In this document: positions 29,053-38,655 of the stretch, in pieces
Numbering within the stretch: the first letter of the stretch is position 1
How the letters are laid out: every line of letters starts with the position of its first letter
DNA from: Bradyrhizobiaceae bacterium
GTDB lineage: Bacteria; Pseudomonadota; Alphaproteobacteria; Rhizobiales; Aestuariivirgaceae
Assembly: GCA_947475225.1 (NCBI GenBank)
Contig: CANJMQ010000003.1
Span: 24,925-88,924 of the forward strand
Length of the DNA stretch: 64,000 nt
Direction of reading: 5' to 3'
The notes under the pieces: model-generated
Seen by the model: the letters and a program-made list of their open reading frames with translations, nothing else
What the model was told of the DNA's origin: nothing
Database searches by the model: none
Made by a program: the position numbers and the translations under genes

Positions 29053-31944
29053 TCAGCGCTTGCTCCACCAACCGGACTTCCGTTCCACGGCGGCGGGGGT
29101 CACGGTGGGGGCAGGCGGTTGCCACCGGCGCGGTTCGGCGGAGGCCGGGGCTTCGGCCACGGGTTGCGGGGCAGCCACCGGTGCAGGAGCAGGGGCCGGT
29201 GAAGGAGTCGGGGCCGGAACAGGGGCCGCAGCCGGAGCGGCTTCGAAATCCGCCTCGGCAGCTGGTTCAGCGGCGACGTCGGGGCGCTCCTCTGGGCGTC
29301 CGCGGTCCTCGCCACGCGGGCGGTCACGATCGCGGTTGCGGCCAAAGCGGTCGCGGCGGCCACGGCCACGGCGCGGTCGTCCGCCGTCGGAGCCTTCCTC
29401 GCCCTCGGCCGCGGGTGCGGCGCCGGTTGGTTCATCGCTTGCGTCGGTGACGGAAGCCTCCTCGCCCTCACCGTCCTCGTCGGACTCGATGCCAGGTTGA
29501 TCGCCGAGACCCGGGATGTCGTTGCCCTGGGCATCCTGTGTCGGTTGTTCGTCGCGACCACGTCCACCACGGCGCCCACGGCGCCGGCGGCGCCGGCGCC
29601 CACCTTCACGTTCTGCGCCATTGCCGTTCTGGCGTTCCTCGCCCGAGGCCTCGCTGGTCTCCTCCGATTCATTTTCGTCGTCGGCCTCGTTTTCGATCTC
29701 GCTGGCCTCGACCTCGATCTCCTCGTCCTCGTCCTCGAAGGCAGAGTCCATGCGCACCGGTGCCGCCATCACCTTGCGCGGCGGAATGTTACGCTCAGGA
29801 GCCCTTTCGATCAGCGCCTGGGAGCCCTTGAACTCGTCGCTCGGCGTGATGAACACCGAGATGCCGTAAGTGGTCTCGATGGTCAGCAGGTTGTCGCGCT
29901 TCTCGTTCAGGATGTAGAAGGCGATCTCGCGCGTGCACTTGACCGTCAGGTTCTCGGGCTTGCGAGCGATGAGGTGCTCCTCGATCGCCCGCAGCACGGA
30001 GAGGCCGCAGGACGAGATGGAGCGGACGATGCCGCGGCCCTCGCAATGCGGGCAGGTGCGCGAGGATCCCTCCAGCAGACCCGGGCGCAGTCGCTGGCGC
30101 GACATCTCGAGCAAGCCGAAGTGGCTGATATGGCCAACCTGGATGCGCGCGCGGTCGTTCTTTAGCGCATCCTTCAGGCGGCGCTCGACGTTGCGGTTGT
30201 TGCGCTTCTCCTCCATGTCGATGAAGTCGATGACCACGAGGCCCGCAAGATCGCGCAGGCGCAGCTGGCGGGCAATTTCGTCGGAGGCCTCGAGGTTGGT
30301 CTTGTAAGCCGTGTCCTCGATGTTGTGTTCGCGCGTTGCCTTGCCGGAGTTGATGTCGACCGCCACCAGCGCTTCCGTCTGGTTGATCACCATGTAGCCA
30401 CCCGAAGGCAGCGTGACGGTGGGCGAGTAGAGCCCGTCGAGCTGGCTCTCCGCCTGGTAGCGTGAGAACAGCGGGCGTGAATCCTTGTACGGCTTCACGT
30501 TCTTGGCGTGGCTCGGCATCAGCATCTTCATGAAGTCTTTCACTTCACGATAGGCTTCGTCGCCCTCGACGATCACCTCGTCGACGTCCTTGGTGTAGAG
30601 GTCGCGGATGGCGCGCTTCACCAGGCTGCCTTCCTCATAGACGAGGGCAGGGGCCTGGCTCTTCAGCGTCAGGTCGCGGACGCTCTCCCACAGCCGGAGC
30701 AGGTAGTCATAGTCGCGCTTGATTTCGGTCTTGGTACGCTGGGCACCAGCGGTGCGGACGATGAGGCCCATGCCCTGCGGCACCTCGATCTCCTTCACCA
30801 TGTCCTTGAGGCGGCGGCGGTCGCCCGAATCGGTGATCTTGCGGGAAATGCCGCCACCGCGCGCGGTGTTGGGCATCAGCACGCAGTAGCGGCCGGCGAG
30901 AGAGAGATATGTGGTGAGGGCGGCACCCTTGTTGCCGCGCTCTTCCTTGACCACCTGCACCAGGATCACCTGGCGGCGCTTGATCACTTCCTGGATCTTG
31001 TATTGCTTGCGCTGAACCTTGCGGCGGCGCTGCGGCACTTCTTCCAGTGCGTCCTCGGCGCCGATCGATTCGACATGGACCGCTTCCGGGTCCTCGCCCA
31101 CGTCCTCGACGCCATTGCCAAGTTCGCCGGGCATGCCGTGCTGGATCTGCGGGACAGGGGCCGCAGCCTCGACTTCCGCGTCGGTGGGCGGTTCGGCTTC
31201 GGGGTTCGGCTCGCTCAGGCGGGCTTCGATCTGTGCTTCGGGCTCGGAAGCCTCGGAGCCATTTTCCACGGGTTCGGAGACCGAAGGGTCCTCGTGGTTC
31301 GTCGACATCGGCTCGGCGCGCGGCGGCGTGTCGTCGCCGTCCTCGTCGTCCTCGTCATGATATTCAACGGACTCGCCCTCGATCACCTCGGACTCTGACA
31401 TGTCGAGGACATGCGACTCCGGGCTCTCGTCTTCATTGGTCTCGGGGCTGTGGTCCTCGGCGTAGGAGTCATCCCCCACCGCCTCGGCGTCATCGGCATA
31501 TTCGGGCTCGGAGATTTCCTCCACGCCGCCTTCGGTGTTTTCCTCACCGCGCGGGCCACGGCGACCGCCCCGACCACGGTCACGGTCGCGCCCACGGGTT
31601 CGACGGCGGCCATTGCCCTCGCCCTCGTCGTCCTCGTCCTCAGCCTCGCGGGCGTGCTCTTCCTCTTCCGCCTGCAGCAGCGCCATGCGGTCGGCGAGCG
31701 GGATCTGGTAATAGTCGGGGTGGATTTCCGCGAAAGCCAGGAACCCATGGCGGTTGCCGCCATATTCCACGAAGGCCGCCTGCAGCGACGGCTCAACGCG
31801 CGTCACCTTGGCGAGGTAGATATTGCCCTTCAGTTGCCGGCGTGCGGCGCTTTCGAAATCGAATTCCTCGATGCGATTGCCCTTGAGGACCACAACGCGG
31901 GTCTCTTCGGGGTGGCTGGCATCGATGAGCATCTTGCTGCCCAT
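29053..31944 (-). CDS. rne: Ribonuclease E/G
   Basis: RNase E is the main endonuclease for RNA decay and for rRNA and tRNA processing. The 963-residue protein has the expected layout: an S1 domain split by a very acidic insertion (about residues 91-312, many Glu/Asp with an RGRDRDRGRGGRRG patch), the RNase H-like and DNase-like catalytic region (VDINSGK; DLAGLVVIDFIDM), the zinc-link CPHCEGRG (about 640), and a disordered C-terminal scaffold rich in Glu, Arg and Ala/Pro (about 735-963). The start MGSKMLIDASHPEETRVVVL is standard for this group. A ~500-bp 5' region separates it from the divergent amiC gene. Confidence 0.95.
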   Translation of the reverse strand: MGSKMLIDASHPEETRVVVLKGNRIEEFDFESAARRQLKGNIYLAKVTRVEPSLQAAFVEYGGNRHGFLAFAEIHPDYYQIPLADRMALLQAEEEEHAREAEDEDDEGEGNGRRRTRGRDRDRGRGGRRGPRGEENTEGGVEEISEPEYADDAEAVGDDSYAEDHSPETNEDESPESHVLDMSESEVIEGESVEYHDEDDEDGDDTPPRAEPMSTNHEDPSVSEPVENGSEASEPEAQIEARLSEPNPEAEPPTDAEVEAAAPVPQIQHGMPGELGNGVEDVGEDPEAVHVESIGAEDALEEVPQRRRKVQRKQYKIQEVIKRRQVILVQVVKEERGNKGAALTTYLSLAGRYCVLMPNTARGGGISRKITDSGDRRRLKDMVKEIEVPQGMGLIVRTAGAQRTKTEIKRDYDYLLRLWESVRDLTLKSQAPALVYEEGSLVKRAIRDLYTKDVDEVIVEGDEAYREVKDFMKMLMPSHAKNVKPYKDSRPLFSRYQAESQLDGLYSPTVTLPSGGYMVINQTEALVAVDINSGKATREHNIEDTAYKTNLEASDEIARQLRLRDLAGLVVIDFIDMEEKRNNRNVERRLKDALKNDRARIQVGHISHFGLLEMSRQRLRPGLLEGSSRTCPHCEGRGIVRSISSCGLSVLRAIEEHLIARKPENLTVKCTREIAFYILNEKRDNLLTIETTYGISVFITPSDEFKGSQALIERAPERNIPPRKVMAAPVRMDSAFEDEDEEIEVEASEIENEADDENESEETSEASGEERQNGNGAEREGGRRRRRRRGRRGGRGRDEQPTQDAQGNDIPGLGDQPGIESDEDGEGEEASVTDASDEPTGAAPAAEGEEGSDGGRPRRGRGRRDRFGRNRDRDRPRGEDRGRPEERPDVAAEPAAEADFEAAPAAAPVPAPTPSPAPAPAPVAAPQPVAEAPASAEPRRWQPPAPTVTPAAVERKSGWWSKR

Positions 31945-32450
31945 GGGTCACGTCCTCTGCGCCAGCCCGGCAAGCTTGCCGATAGGTTCTCCGCTCCGGT
32001 GAGGAGACGCCTGTTGGAGATGCGGGTGCTGCAGCGCGAATGGGGCATGCGGGTCAAGCCAGAAGACGGAAGCAAACAGGCGACGGGAGCCGGCTTTGCC
32101 CGGTCCTCGTTCAGCGCGCTCGTCATGGCGTGGGACATGCCCAGGATTTCCTTATGTTCCGGTTCAGCGGAACGGTTCAAATGGCGGATCCTTCCAAGGA
32201 TCTCGCGCTTCGACCGCGTCGAGCGGGGGTGGCAGGAACTGCCTCCGGACCCACGCCTCTCGCGAAATTTTCCACCCGGGGTCGATTCTGCCGCGGATTC
32301 GCGGCCCTGACGCCCAGGAGACAGACACCTCTTATGGGTCAGGTGGCCAAATTGCAAGTTTCCTCTGAGGTGCGCATCGCAACCATTGGTTAACCCTGCG
32401 GCCCTAGCCTCAGGCGGAAACTCGTACCCAAGCGCAGTGCCGCCCGTTCA
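31945..32450. other. Divergent promoter region between rne and amiC
   Basis: About 506 bp without a supported gene. It must contain the leftward rne promoter with its leader and the rightward amiC promoter. In E. coli the rne 5' UTR mediates autoregulation; the large spacing here leaves room for that, but I cannot see a defined structure. Several open frames in it look like shadows without family signature. Confidence 0.5.
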
Positions 32451-33710
32451 ATGATGCTCGCAACAGCCAGTTCCTGCCGCGTAGCCGCAGCCCGCCTGCT
32501 GCCTGGGCTAATTCTGGCTGCGCTGTTCCTGCTCACCGGGTTCCGCCTGCCCGCGGCCGATGCCGCGAACCTTCCGGTCGCCACGGCGGCCCGTGTCGCC
32601 GGTGATGAGACGCGCACCCGCTTCGTGGCCGACCTGACTGTGCCGGTCGGGTACACCGTTTACGTCATGGCCAACCCCTACCGGGTGATGATTGATCTGC
32701 CGCAGGTCTCCTTCTCCCTGCCGGAGGGGGCAGGCGACAACACGCGCGGCCTCGTCAAGCAGTACCGCTTCGGCCCGGTTGACGAGGGCCATTCCCGCAT
32801 CGTGATCGACACCGACGGCCCGGTGCTGATCGACAAGGCCTTTCTTCTCAAGCCGAAGAAGGATGGCCAGCCCGCCCACATCGTTGTCGACATCGTCAGG
32901 ACCACGAAGCAGGCCTTCGACGCCAAGCTCGCCGCCGAAGGCGACTCCGGCACCGCCGAGGCGGCCCCGGAGGACACGCCCCCCGCGAGTGCTAGTGCTC
33001 CGGCCAACCCGCGTGATCGCAAGCTCGTGGTCATTGACCCTGGCCACGGCGGAATTGATCCCGGCGCCATCGGCATGGGAAAGACCCGGGAGAAGGACGT
33101 CGTCCTGGCATTTGGCCTCAAGCTCAAGAAGGCTCTTGAGGCCGGCGGCACCATCGACGTGGTGATGACCCGTTCGGATGACACTTTCCTCACGTTGCGC
33201 GACCGGGTGAAGGTGGCGCGCGACAAGGAGGCGGACCTGTTCATTGCCATTCACGCCGACACGGTGCGTGGTGGTGATGCGCGCGGTGCCACAATTTACA
33301 CGCTGTCCGAGAAGGCCTCCGACGCCGAGGCTGAAGCCTTGGCCCACAAGGAAAACCGCGCCGACATCATCGCCGGCATCGACCTCGAGGCCGAGAACCA
33401 GGAAGTGACCGACATCCTGATCGACCTTGCCCAGCGCGAATCGAAGACCCATTCCCTCGTGTTCGCCAAGAAGGCGGTGGCTGAAATGTCACCGGTGACG
33501 GCCTTCACCGGCAAGCCCATGCGCTCGGCGGGGTTCATGGTGCTGAAGGCGGCTGACGTGCCCTCCGTGCTCATCGAACTGGGGTTCCTGTCGAGCAAGC
33601 AGGACGAGAGCCAGCTGACCTCGCCCGAATGGCAGCAGAAGGTGGCGGGCGCCATGGGCCGCGCCGTCGAGAAATACTTCGCCACGCAACTTGCTGCCCG
33701 CACGCCCTGA
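32451..33710 (+). CDS. amiC: N-acetylmuramoyl-L-alanine amidase, AmiC type
   Basis: This 419-residue periplasmic amidase splits the bond between muramic acid and the stem peptide during cell separation. It has an export signal (about 10-39), an AMIN domain (about 45-150; TVYVMANPYRVMIDLPQVSF), a linker, and an Amidase_3 domain (about 185-415) with the zinc/catalytic pattern IDPGHGGIDPGA, FIAIHADTV and IELGFLSSKQDE. rne-amiC-mrcA-prfB is a conserved rhizobial order; here a cysteine-rich gene separates amiC from mrcA. Confidence 0.93.
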   Translation: MMLATASSCRVAAARLLPGLILAALFLLTGFRLPAADAANLPVATAARVAGDETRTRFVADLTVPVGYTVYVMANPYRVMIDLPQVSFSLPEGAGDNTRGLVKQYRFGPVDEGHSRIVIDTDGPVLIDKAFLLKPKKDGQPAHIVVDIVRTTKQAFDAKLAAEGDSGTAEAAPEDTPPASASAPANPRDRKLVVIDPGHGGIDPGAIGMGKTREKDVVLAFGLKLKKALEAGGTIDVVMTRSDDTFLTLRDRVKVARDKEADLFIAIHADTVRGGDARGATIYTLSEKASDAEAEALAHKENRADIIAGIDLEAENQEVTDILIDLAQRESKTHSLVFAKKAVAEMSPVTAFTGKPMRSAGFMVLKAADVPSVLIELGFLSSKQDESQLTSPEWQQKVAGAMGRAVEKYFATQLAARTP

Positions 33711-33801
33711 TCTAGGCATTGCGCCACTCCGATCGAGCATCGCAGATTTTTAAAGGACCGCGCTGGCATAATTGGAAATACTGAGTTTCCTTGTGGTTTT
33801 T

Positions 33802-33831
33802 ACCTATGTATAGTAAAATATACTTATAGGT
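33802..33831. promoter_or_regulatory. AT-rich imperfect inverted repeat
   Basis: ACCTATGTATA and TATACTTATAGGT form an imperfect inverted repeat around a short AT spacer, in a notably AT-rich patch (33770-33830) of a GC-rich genome. It lies about 140 bp upstream of the cysteine-rich gene at 33972 and could be a promoter/operator. Confidence 0.35.
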
Positions 33832-33971
33832 TCGTTGTGGACATCAGTTGCACCTGCACATAAACGTATCCAGCGGCTAACCTGATCCTGTTCCGTACTT
33901 TTCCTGCCGCTTTCCCCTTGGCGGAACCGGACTATTACAGCCAATTCGGGGGCATCCCGAGGAAGGGCAAC

Positions 33972-34646
33972 ATGAAACTCCTCACCAGGCTACTTGGAAT
34001 TGCGCTTGTCTGCATGGCATTCGGCCTGCACATAAATTCGGTTCAGGCGGCGTCAAAGATCTCTAAGACCTCTATTGAGCTCTGTGGCTCTAAAGACGTC
34101 AGCTACAAGTTTGCCCTCTGCGCCGCCACGACCTGCACGCCTACGGGAAAGCGCATCGCTGTCAATACGCCTGAGGGTGGCAAGCGTTGGTTCAAAGAGG
34201 CACTTTGCACCTGCCCCGTGCTCGACACCCAGGACACAGGCCTGCCAGCCGTTGCCAATGTGGCTGGCGGCAACATGCAGGGCAGCTGCCTCCCGCCGAA
34301 CGTGGCGACGGTCTGGTCGCTCTATTCAACCGCCACCAAGTTCCCGCAACTGAGTGACGGCAATCCGCCGACTTGGAGCCTGCAAGCGGCTGGAGTGCAG
34401 CAATGTTCGGCGAGCCTTAATCAGGGCAGGGAATTCGCCCAATGCTTCAGTTTCAAATGTGACAATATTCGCACATCGCTCGAGGGAGGCGTAACCACCA
34501 CGGTCGCTGACTGTCGTTGCCCGCTGGGCGAGGACGTGTTTTCGGCACTGCCGGCCAAGGCGGCGACAAGCTTTGTCACGGGCGCCGGTACCAGCTGGAG
34601 CAATCCGGCAAGCGCTTGCTACCAGCACCCAGTCGGTGGCTTCTGA
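33972..34646 (+). CDS. Exported cysteine-rich protein with two CxCP modules
   Basis: I recognise no named family. The 224-residue protein starts at the ATG at 33972 (GGAAGGG just upstream) and has a signal peptide to about VQA-26. The mature part repeats a six-cysteine module. Module 1 is C38-x11-C50-x4-C55-x23-C79-x-C81-P-x24-C106, followed by VWSLY. Module 2 is C145-x12-C158-x4-C163-x17-C181-x-C183-P-x32-C216. Twelve cysteines, all paired by pattern, suggest disulfides in the periplasm or outside the cell. The same module occurs in the protein at 59499. It interrupts the amiC-mrcA order and ends in its own terminator, so it is an independent unit. Confidence 0.7.
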   Translation: MKLLTRLLGIALVCMAFGLHINSVQAASKISKTSIELCGSKDVSYKFALCAATTCTPTGKRIAVNTPEGGKRWFKEALCTCPVLDTQDTGLPAVANVAGGNMQGSCLPPNVATVWSLYSTATKFPQLSDGNPPTWSLQAAGVQQCSASLNQGREFAQCFSFKCDNIRTSLEGGVTTTVADCRCPLGEDVFSALPAKAATSFVTGAGTSWSNPASACYQHPVGGF

Positions 34647-34674
34647 TCGCCGGTTTACTTGTCTAACGACGTCA

Positions 34675-34704
34675 CCCGCGGGGACATTCCCCCGCGGGTT
34701 TTTC
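34675..34704 (+). terminator. Rho-independent terminator of the cysteine-rich gene
   Basis: CCCGCGGGG (34675-34683) pairs with CCCCGCGGG (34690-34698) and is followed by TTTTTC. It lies about 30 bp after the stop. Confidence 0.92.
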
Positions 34705-34850
34705 TTGGTTTGGCAGTGACATGGCCTTTCCTTCGCCCGGCGGGGGGCCGCCACCCAAGGGCCACAATCGACCCCTAGCGAATTAACTGTAAAAGGTCCT
34801 GCCGGCTGTGTTATCGGGCGGGCTGCAACAGGCTGGTGTCGTTTCACAGA

Positions 34851-37385
34851 ATGCTTCGTTTCCTCGGTTGGTTGTTCGCGGTCGGTTTCATGCTCTTCGT
34901 CGCAGCGGCGGCGGGTGTGGGCTATGTGATCTGGACCGCTTCGAAGGACCTGCCGGACTACACCCAGCTCGCCAATTACGCCCCCCCGGTGATGACCCGC
35001 ATCTATGCCGCCGACGGCTCGATGCTGGCGGAATATGCCGAGGAGCGCCGGCTCTTCGTGCCCGTAAACCAGATGCCGAAGCTGCTGATCGACGCCTTCA
35101 CCTCAGCCGAGGACAAGACTTTCTTCACCCATGGCGGGCTGGACTGGCAGGGGATCGCCGCCGCTGCCTATCGCTATGCCCAGGTAAAGTTCACCGGCAA
35201 GGGACAGATCGTCGGCGCTTCCACCATCACCCAGCAGGTGGCCAAGAACTTTCTCCTCAGCAACGAGCGCTCGATCGACCGCAAGCTGAAAGAGGCGATT
35301 CTCGTTCGCCGCATCGAGCAAACCTTCACCAAGGACCAGATCCTCGAGCTCTATCTGAACGAGATATTCCTCGGCATGAACTCGTATGGCGTGGCCGCCG
35401 CCTCGCTCAATTATTTCGGCAAGTCGCTGGACCAACTGTCTCTGGAGGAGATGGCCTATCTCGCGGCACTGCCCAAGGGCCCCAACAACTATCACCCGTT
35501 CCGCCAGAAGGCGCGTGCCATCGAGCGCCGCAACTGGGTGCTGCTGCAGATGCAGGAGAACGGCTACATCACCGAAGAGCAGATGAAGGCGGCGCAGGAC
35601 AAGCCTCTCGAGGTCACCCTGCGGCCTTTCGGCGCCCAGCTCTTCGCCGCTGAAAGCTTCGCCGAGGAAGTGCGCCGAGAGCTGATCGGGCTCTACGGCA
35701 AGGACAAGATGGAGAAGGGTGGCCTCTCGGTCAGGACAACGCTTGACCCGAAGCTGCAGCTCTATGCCCGCCAGTCGCTGGCCCGCGGCCTCATCGCCTT
35801 CGACAGGAAGCGCGGCTACCGCGGTCCGCTCGGTGTGGGCGAACTCGGCGCCGTGCCGGACTGGGCGCTGCTGATGAAGGACAAGAAGGTGCCCGACGAC
35901 ATGGCACCCTGGCGCATCGCGGTAGTGCTCGACGTCAGCGACAGCGAGGCAACCGTCGGTCTTCAGCCCGCGCTGCAGCCCGACGGCACCATGGCAGCAG
36001 AGCGCGAGCGGGGCACGATCCCGCTGGAGCTTCTCAGCTGGGCCCGCGACTATGTCGATGGCACCAAGCTCGGCCCCCAGGTCAAGAAGGCCTCCGACGT
36101 GCTGAAGCCCGGCGACATCGTGTATGTTGCGCCCAGTTCCAAGCAGCCTGGCCAGTATCACCTGATGCAGGCGCCGGAGGTCGATGGCGCATTGATCGCC
36201 ATGGATCCGCACACCGGCCGTGTGCTTGCGCTTGTCGGTGGCTTCTCCTATGGCCGCAGCCAGTTCAACCGCGCCGTGCAGGCGATGCGCCAGCCCGGCT
36301 CATCCTTCAAGCCCATCGTCTATGCGGCGGCCCTCGACAACGGCTACTCGCCGGCCTCCGTGGTGCTTGACGCGCCCATCGAGTTCAAGATGCCGGACGG
36401 CTCGATGTGGAAGCCCAAGAATTACGAAAAGTCATTCTTCGGCCCCGCCACGCTGCGCCGTGGCATCGAGCAGTCGCGCAACGTGATGACGGTGCGGCTT
36501 GCCAATGAACTCGGCATGGCCAAGATCATCGACCTGGCGACCCGGCTTGGCATCTATGACAAGCTCCCCGCCCAACTCGCCATGGCCTTGGGCGCGGGCG
36601 AGACGACCCTGCTCAAGATGGTCACTGCCTATGCGATGATCGACAACAGCGGCAAGCGCGTCGAACCCACACTGATCGACCGCATCCAGGACCGTTACGG
36701 CAAGACTATCTACCGGCATGACAAGCGCGACTGCTCGACCTGCCTGGCGCCGGACTGGACGGCCGACCTGCCGGAACCCGAACTGCTCGACGTGTCCGAC
36801 CAGGTGATGAACCCCTACACCGCCTACCAGATCACCTCGATGATGGAAGGCGTGGTGCAGCGCGGCACCGGCAAGAAGGTTCTGGCGGTGGGCAAGCCCG
36901 TGGCCGGCAAGACCGGCACCTCGAACGAGGAGCGTGACGCCTGGTTCATCGGCTTCACGCCGGACATGGTGGTCGGCACCTATGTCGGCTTCGACAACCC
37001 CAAGCCGATGGGCAAGGGCCGCACTGGCGGCGAACTTGCAGCACCCATCGTCGCCGATTTCATGAAGCTGGCGCTCAAGGACAAGCCGGCAACGCCGTTC
37101 CGCGTACCGCGTGCCATTGAGCTCATTCCCATCGACGCCAAGAGCGGCAAGCGCGCCATCTTCGGGCATGACGGCGTTATCCTCGAGGCCTTCAAGCCAG
37201 GTGACGAGCCGCCGGATTCGACCAAGATCATCGGCGACGGATCCTCGGTCGCCGCAGCCGGAACCAACGCCGATGGCGGCGTCATGCTGGTGCCGCCGTC
37301 GCAGGGTGAAGCACCGGCCCAGCAGGCACCCGACCAGCCCCCCGCCAGTGGCGGGTTGACGGGGCAGGGCGGCGGCCTCTATTGA
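34851..37385 (+). CDS. mrcA: Penicillin-binding protein 1A (bifunctional)
   Basis: PBP1A polymerises and crosslinks peptidoglycan. The 844-residue protein has one N-terminal helix (about 3-28), a GT51 glycosyltransferase domain (about 50-225; SAEDKTFFTHGGLDWQGI, GASTITQQVAKNF, RKLKEAIL), an OB-like insertion, and a transpeptidase domain with SxxK site GSSFKP, SRN, and KTGTSNE. The Ala/Pro/Gln-rich C-terminus is variable. I prefer the ATG at 34851 because it matches homologous N-termini; a GTG at 34836 is possible. It directly precedes prfB. Confidence 0.95.
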   Translation: MLRFLGWLFAVGFMLFVAAAAGVGYVIWTASKDLPDYTQLANYAPPVMTRIYAADGSMLAEYAEERRLFVPVNQMPKLLIDAFTSAEDKTFFTHGGLDWQGIAAAAYRYAQVKFTGKGQIVGASTITQQVAKNFLLSNERSIDRKLKEAILVRRIEQTFTKDQILELYLNEIFLGMNSYGVAAASLNYFGKSLDQLSLEEMAYLAALPKGPNNYHPFRQKARAIERRNWVLLQMQENGYITEEQMKAAQDKPLEVTLRPFGAQLFAAESFAEEVRRELIGLYGKDKMEKGGLSVRTTLDPKLQLYARQSLARGLIAFDRKRGYRGPLGVGELGAVPDWALLMKDKKVPDDMAPWRIAVVLDVSDSEATVGLQPALQPDGTMAAERERGTIPLELLSWARDYVDGTKLGPQVKKASDVLKPGDIVYVAPSSKQPGQYHLMQAPEVDGALIAMDPHTGRVLALVGGFSYGRSQFNRAVQAMRQPGSSFKPIVYAAALDNGYSPASVVLDAPIEFKMPDGSMWKPKNYEKSFFGPATLRRGIEQSRNVMTVRLANELGMAKIIDLATRLGIYDKLPAQLAMALGAGETTLLKMVTAYAMIDNSGKRVEPTLIDRIQDRYGKTIYRHDKRDCSTCLAPDWTADLPEPELLDVSDQVMNPYTAYQITSMMEGVVQRGTGKKVLAVGKPVAGKTGTSNEERDAWFIGFTPDMVVGTYVGFDNPKPMGKGRTGGELAAPIVADFMKLALKDKPATPFRVPRAIELIPIDAKSGKRAIFGHDGVILEAFKPGDEPPDSTKIIGDGSSVAAAGTNADGGVMLVPPSQGEAPAQQAPDQPPASGGLTGQGGGLY

Positions 37386-37420
37386 GCCCCCTGACGTCAC
37401 TCTCTGATTGAGCAGGAATC

Positions 37421-38552
37421 ATGCGCGCTGAAATCTCGTCGCTCGTCGACGACATGAAGCAGTCCATCGGGCTGCTGAGGAGGCATCTTTGACTGGGACA
37501 ATTCCCTCCGCCGCCTCGCCGAACTGAACGCCAGGTCCGAAGACCCCTCGATCTGGAACGATCCCCAGAAGGCGCAGAAGCTCATGCGCGAGCGCCAGGA
37601 CCTCGACAAGCGCATCACCATGATCCGCGACCTTGAGCAGTCGATTGCCGACAACACCGAACTGATCGAGATGGGCGAGAGCGAGGGCGACCAGTCCATC
37701 GTCACGGACGCCGAGAAGGCGCTGCTCGCGATGCGGCCCAGGGTGGCGGAAACCGAGATCGAGACACTGCTCTCGGGCGAGGCCGATGCCAATGACGCTT
37801 TCGTCCAGATCAACGCCGGCGCCGGCGGCACTGAAAGCCAGGACTGGGCCTCGATGCTGATGCGAATGTACATGCGCTACGCCAACAAATACGGCTACAA
37901 GGCCGAGGTGCTGGACGAGCATGCGGGCGAAGAGGCCGGCATCAAGTCCTGCACGCTCCAGATCAAGGGCCACAACGCCTACGGCAAGCTCAAGACCGAA
38001 TCCGGCGTGCACCGCCTGGTGCGCATCTCGCCATACGACTCGAACGCCCGGCGCCACACCTCCTTTTCCTCCGTCTGGGTCTATCCGGTGGTGGATGACA
38101 ACATCGACATCGTGGTGGTGGAGTCGGACCTCAAGATCGACACCTACCGCGCATCGGGTGCCGGCGGCCAGCACGTCAACACCACTGATTCCGCCGTGCG
38201 CATCACCCACATGCCCACCGGCATCATCGTCGCCTGCCAGGCCGAGCGTTCCCAGCACAAGAATCGCGCCACTGCGATGAAGATGCTGAAGGCCCGCCTC
38301 TACGAGATGGAACTGCAGAAGCAGCAGGAAAAGATCGACGCCGCCAACGCCAAAAAGACTGACATTGGCTGGGGCCATCAGATCCGCTCCTATGTGCTCC
38401 AGCCCTACCAGCTGGTGAAGGACCTGCGCACCGGCCACACCTCGACGTCTCCGGGCGACGTGCTCGACGGCGAGGTCGAGGAGTTCATCCAGGCCTCGCT
38501 CGCTCACAAGGTGAAGGGCGGCGGCGACCAGGTGATCGAGGATATCGAGTAA
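37421..38552 (+). CDS. prfB: Peptide chain release factor 2 with programmed +1 frameshift
   Basis: RF2 releases peptides at UGA and UAA. The first 23 codons (37421-37489) end at an in-frame TGA (37490-37492). Reading resumes after skipping one base, at GAC 37491, and continues to 38552, giving 376 residues. The recoding signal is AGGAGG (37478-37483), then CAT CTT TGA C, the same arrangement as the E. coli prfB site. The body holds the GTES-containing domain ([16 protein letters not shown]), the GGQ motif ([15 protein letters not shown]) and the tripeptide anticodon-like region near [12 protein letters not shown]. Low RF2 should favour frameshifting, so the gene likely autoregulates. Confidence 0.96.
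37478..37493 (+). promoter_or_regulatory. prfB programmed +1 frameshift site
   Basis: AGGAGG CAT CTT TGA C: internal Shine-Dalgarno sequence, three-base spacer, slippery CTT and a UGA stop followed by C, the RF2 autoregulation signal. The downstream frame (from 37491) encodes the rest of RF2 in frame with GGQ. Confidence 0.95.
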
Positions 38553-38558
38553 CAGATT

Positions 38559-38590
38559 GATCCGGCACCCCGGCCTTCGCCGGGATGACG
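38559..38590. repeat. REP-like palindromic intergenic repeat
   Basis: GATCCGGCACCCCGGC and CTTCGCCGGGATGACG together form a REP-type unit common between genes in alphaproteobacteria. Related units sit at 39662-39692 and 39717-39748. Confidence 0.6.
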
Positions 38591-38655
38591 CTTTAACCGG
38601 TGGACTTGCCGCCCAATCCAATTCCATGCACTCTTTGTCCCCAAGGAGTGCCGCC

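Noticed and set aside
31945..32450. Small RNA or riboswitch in the rne-amiC interval
   Set aside because: No recognisable conserved structure; only expected promoter and leader space.
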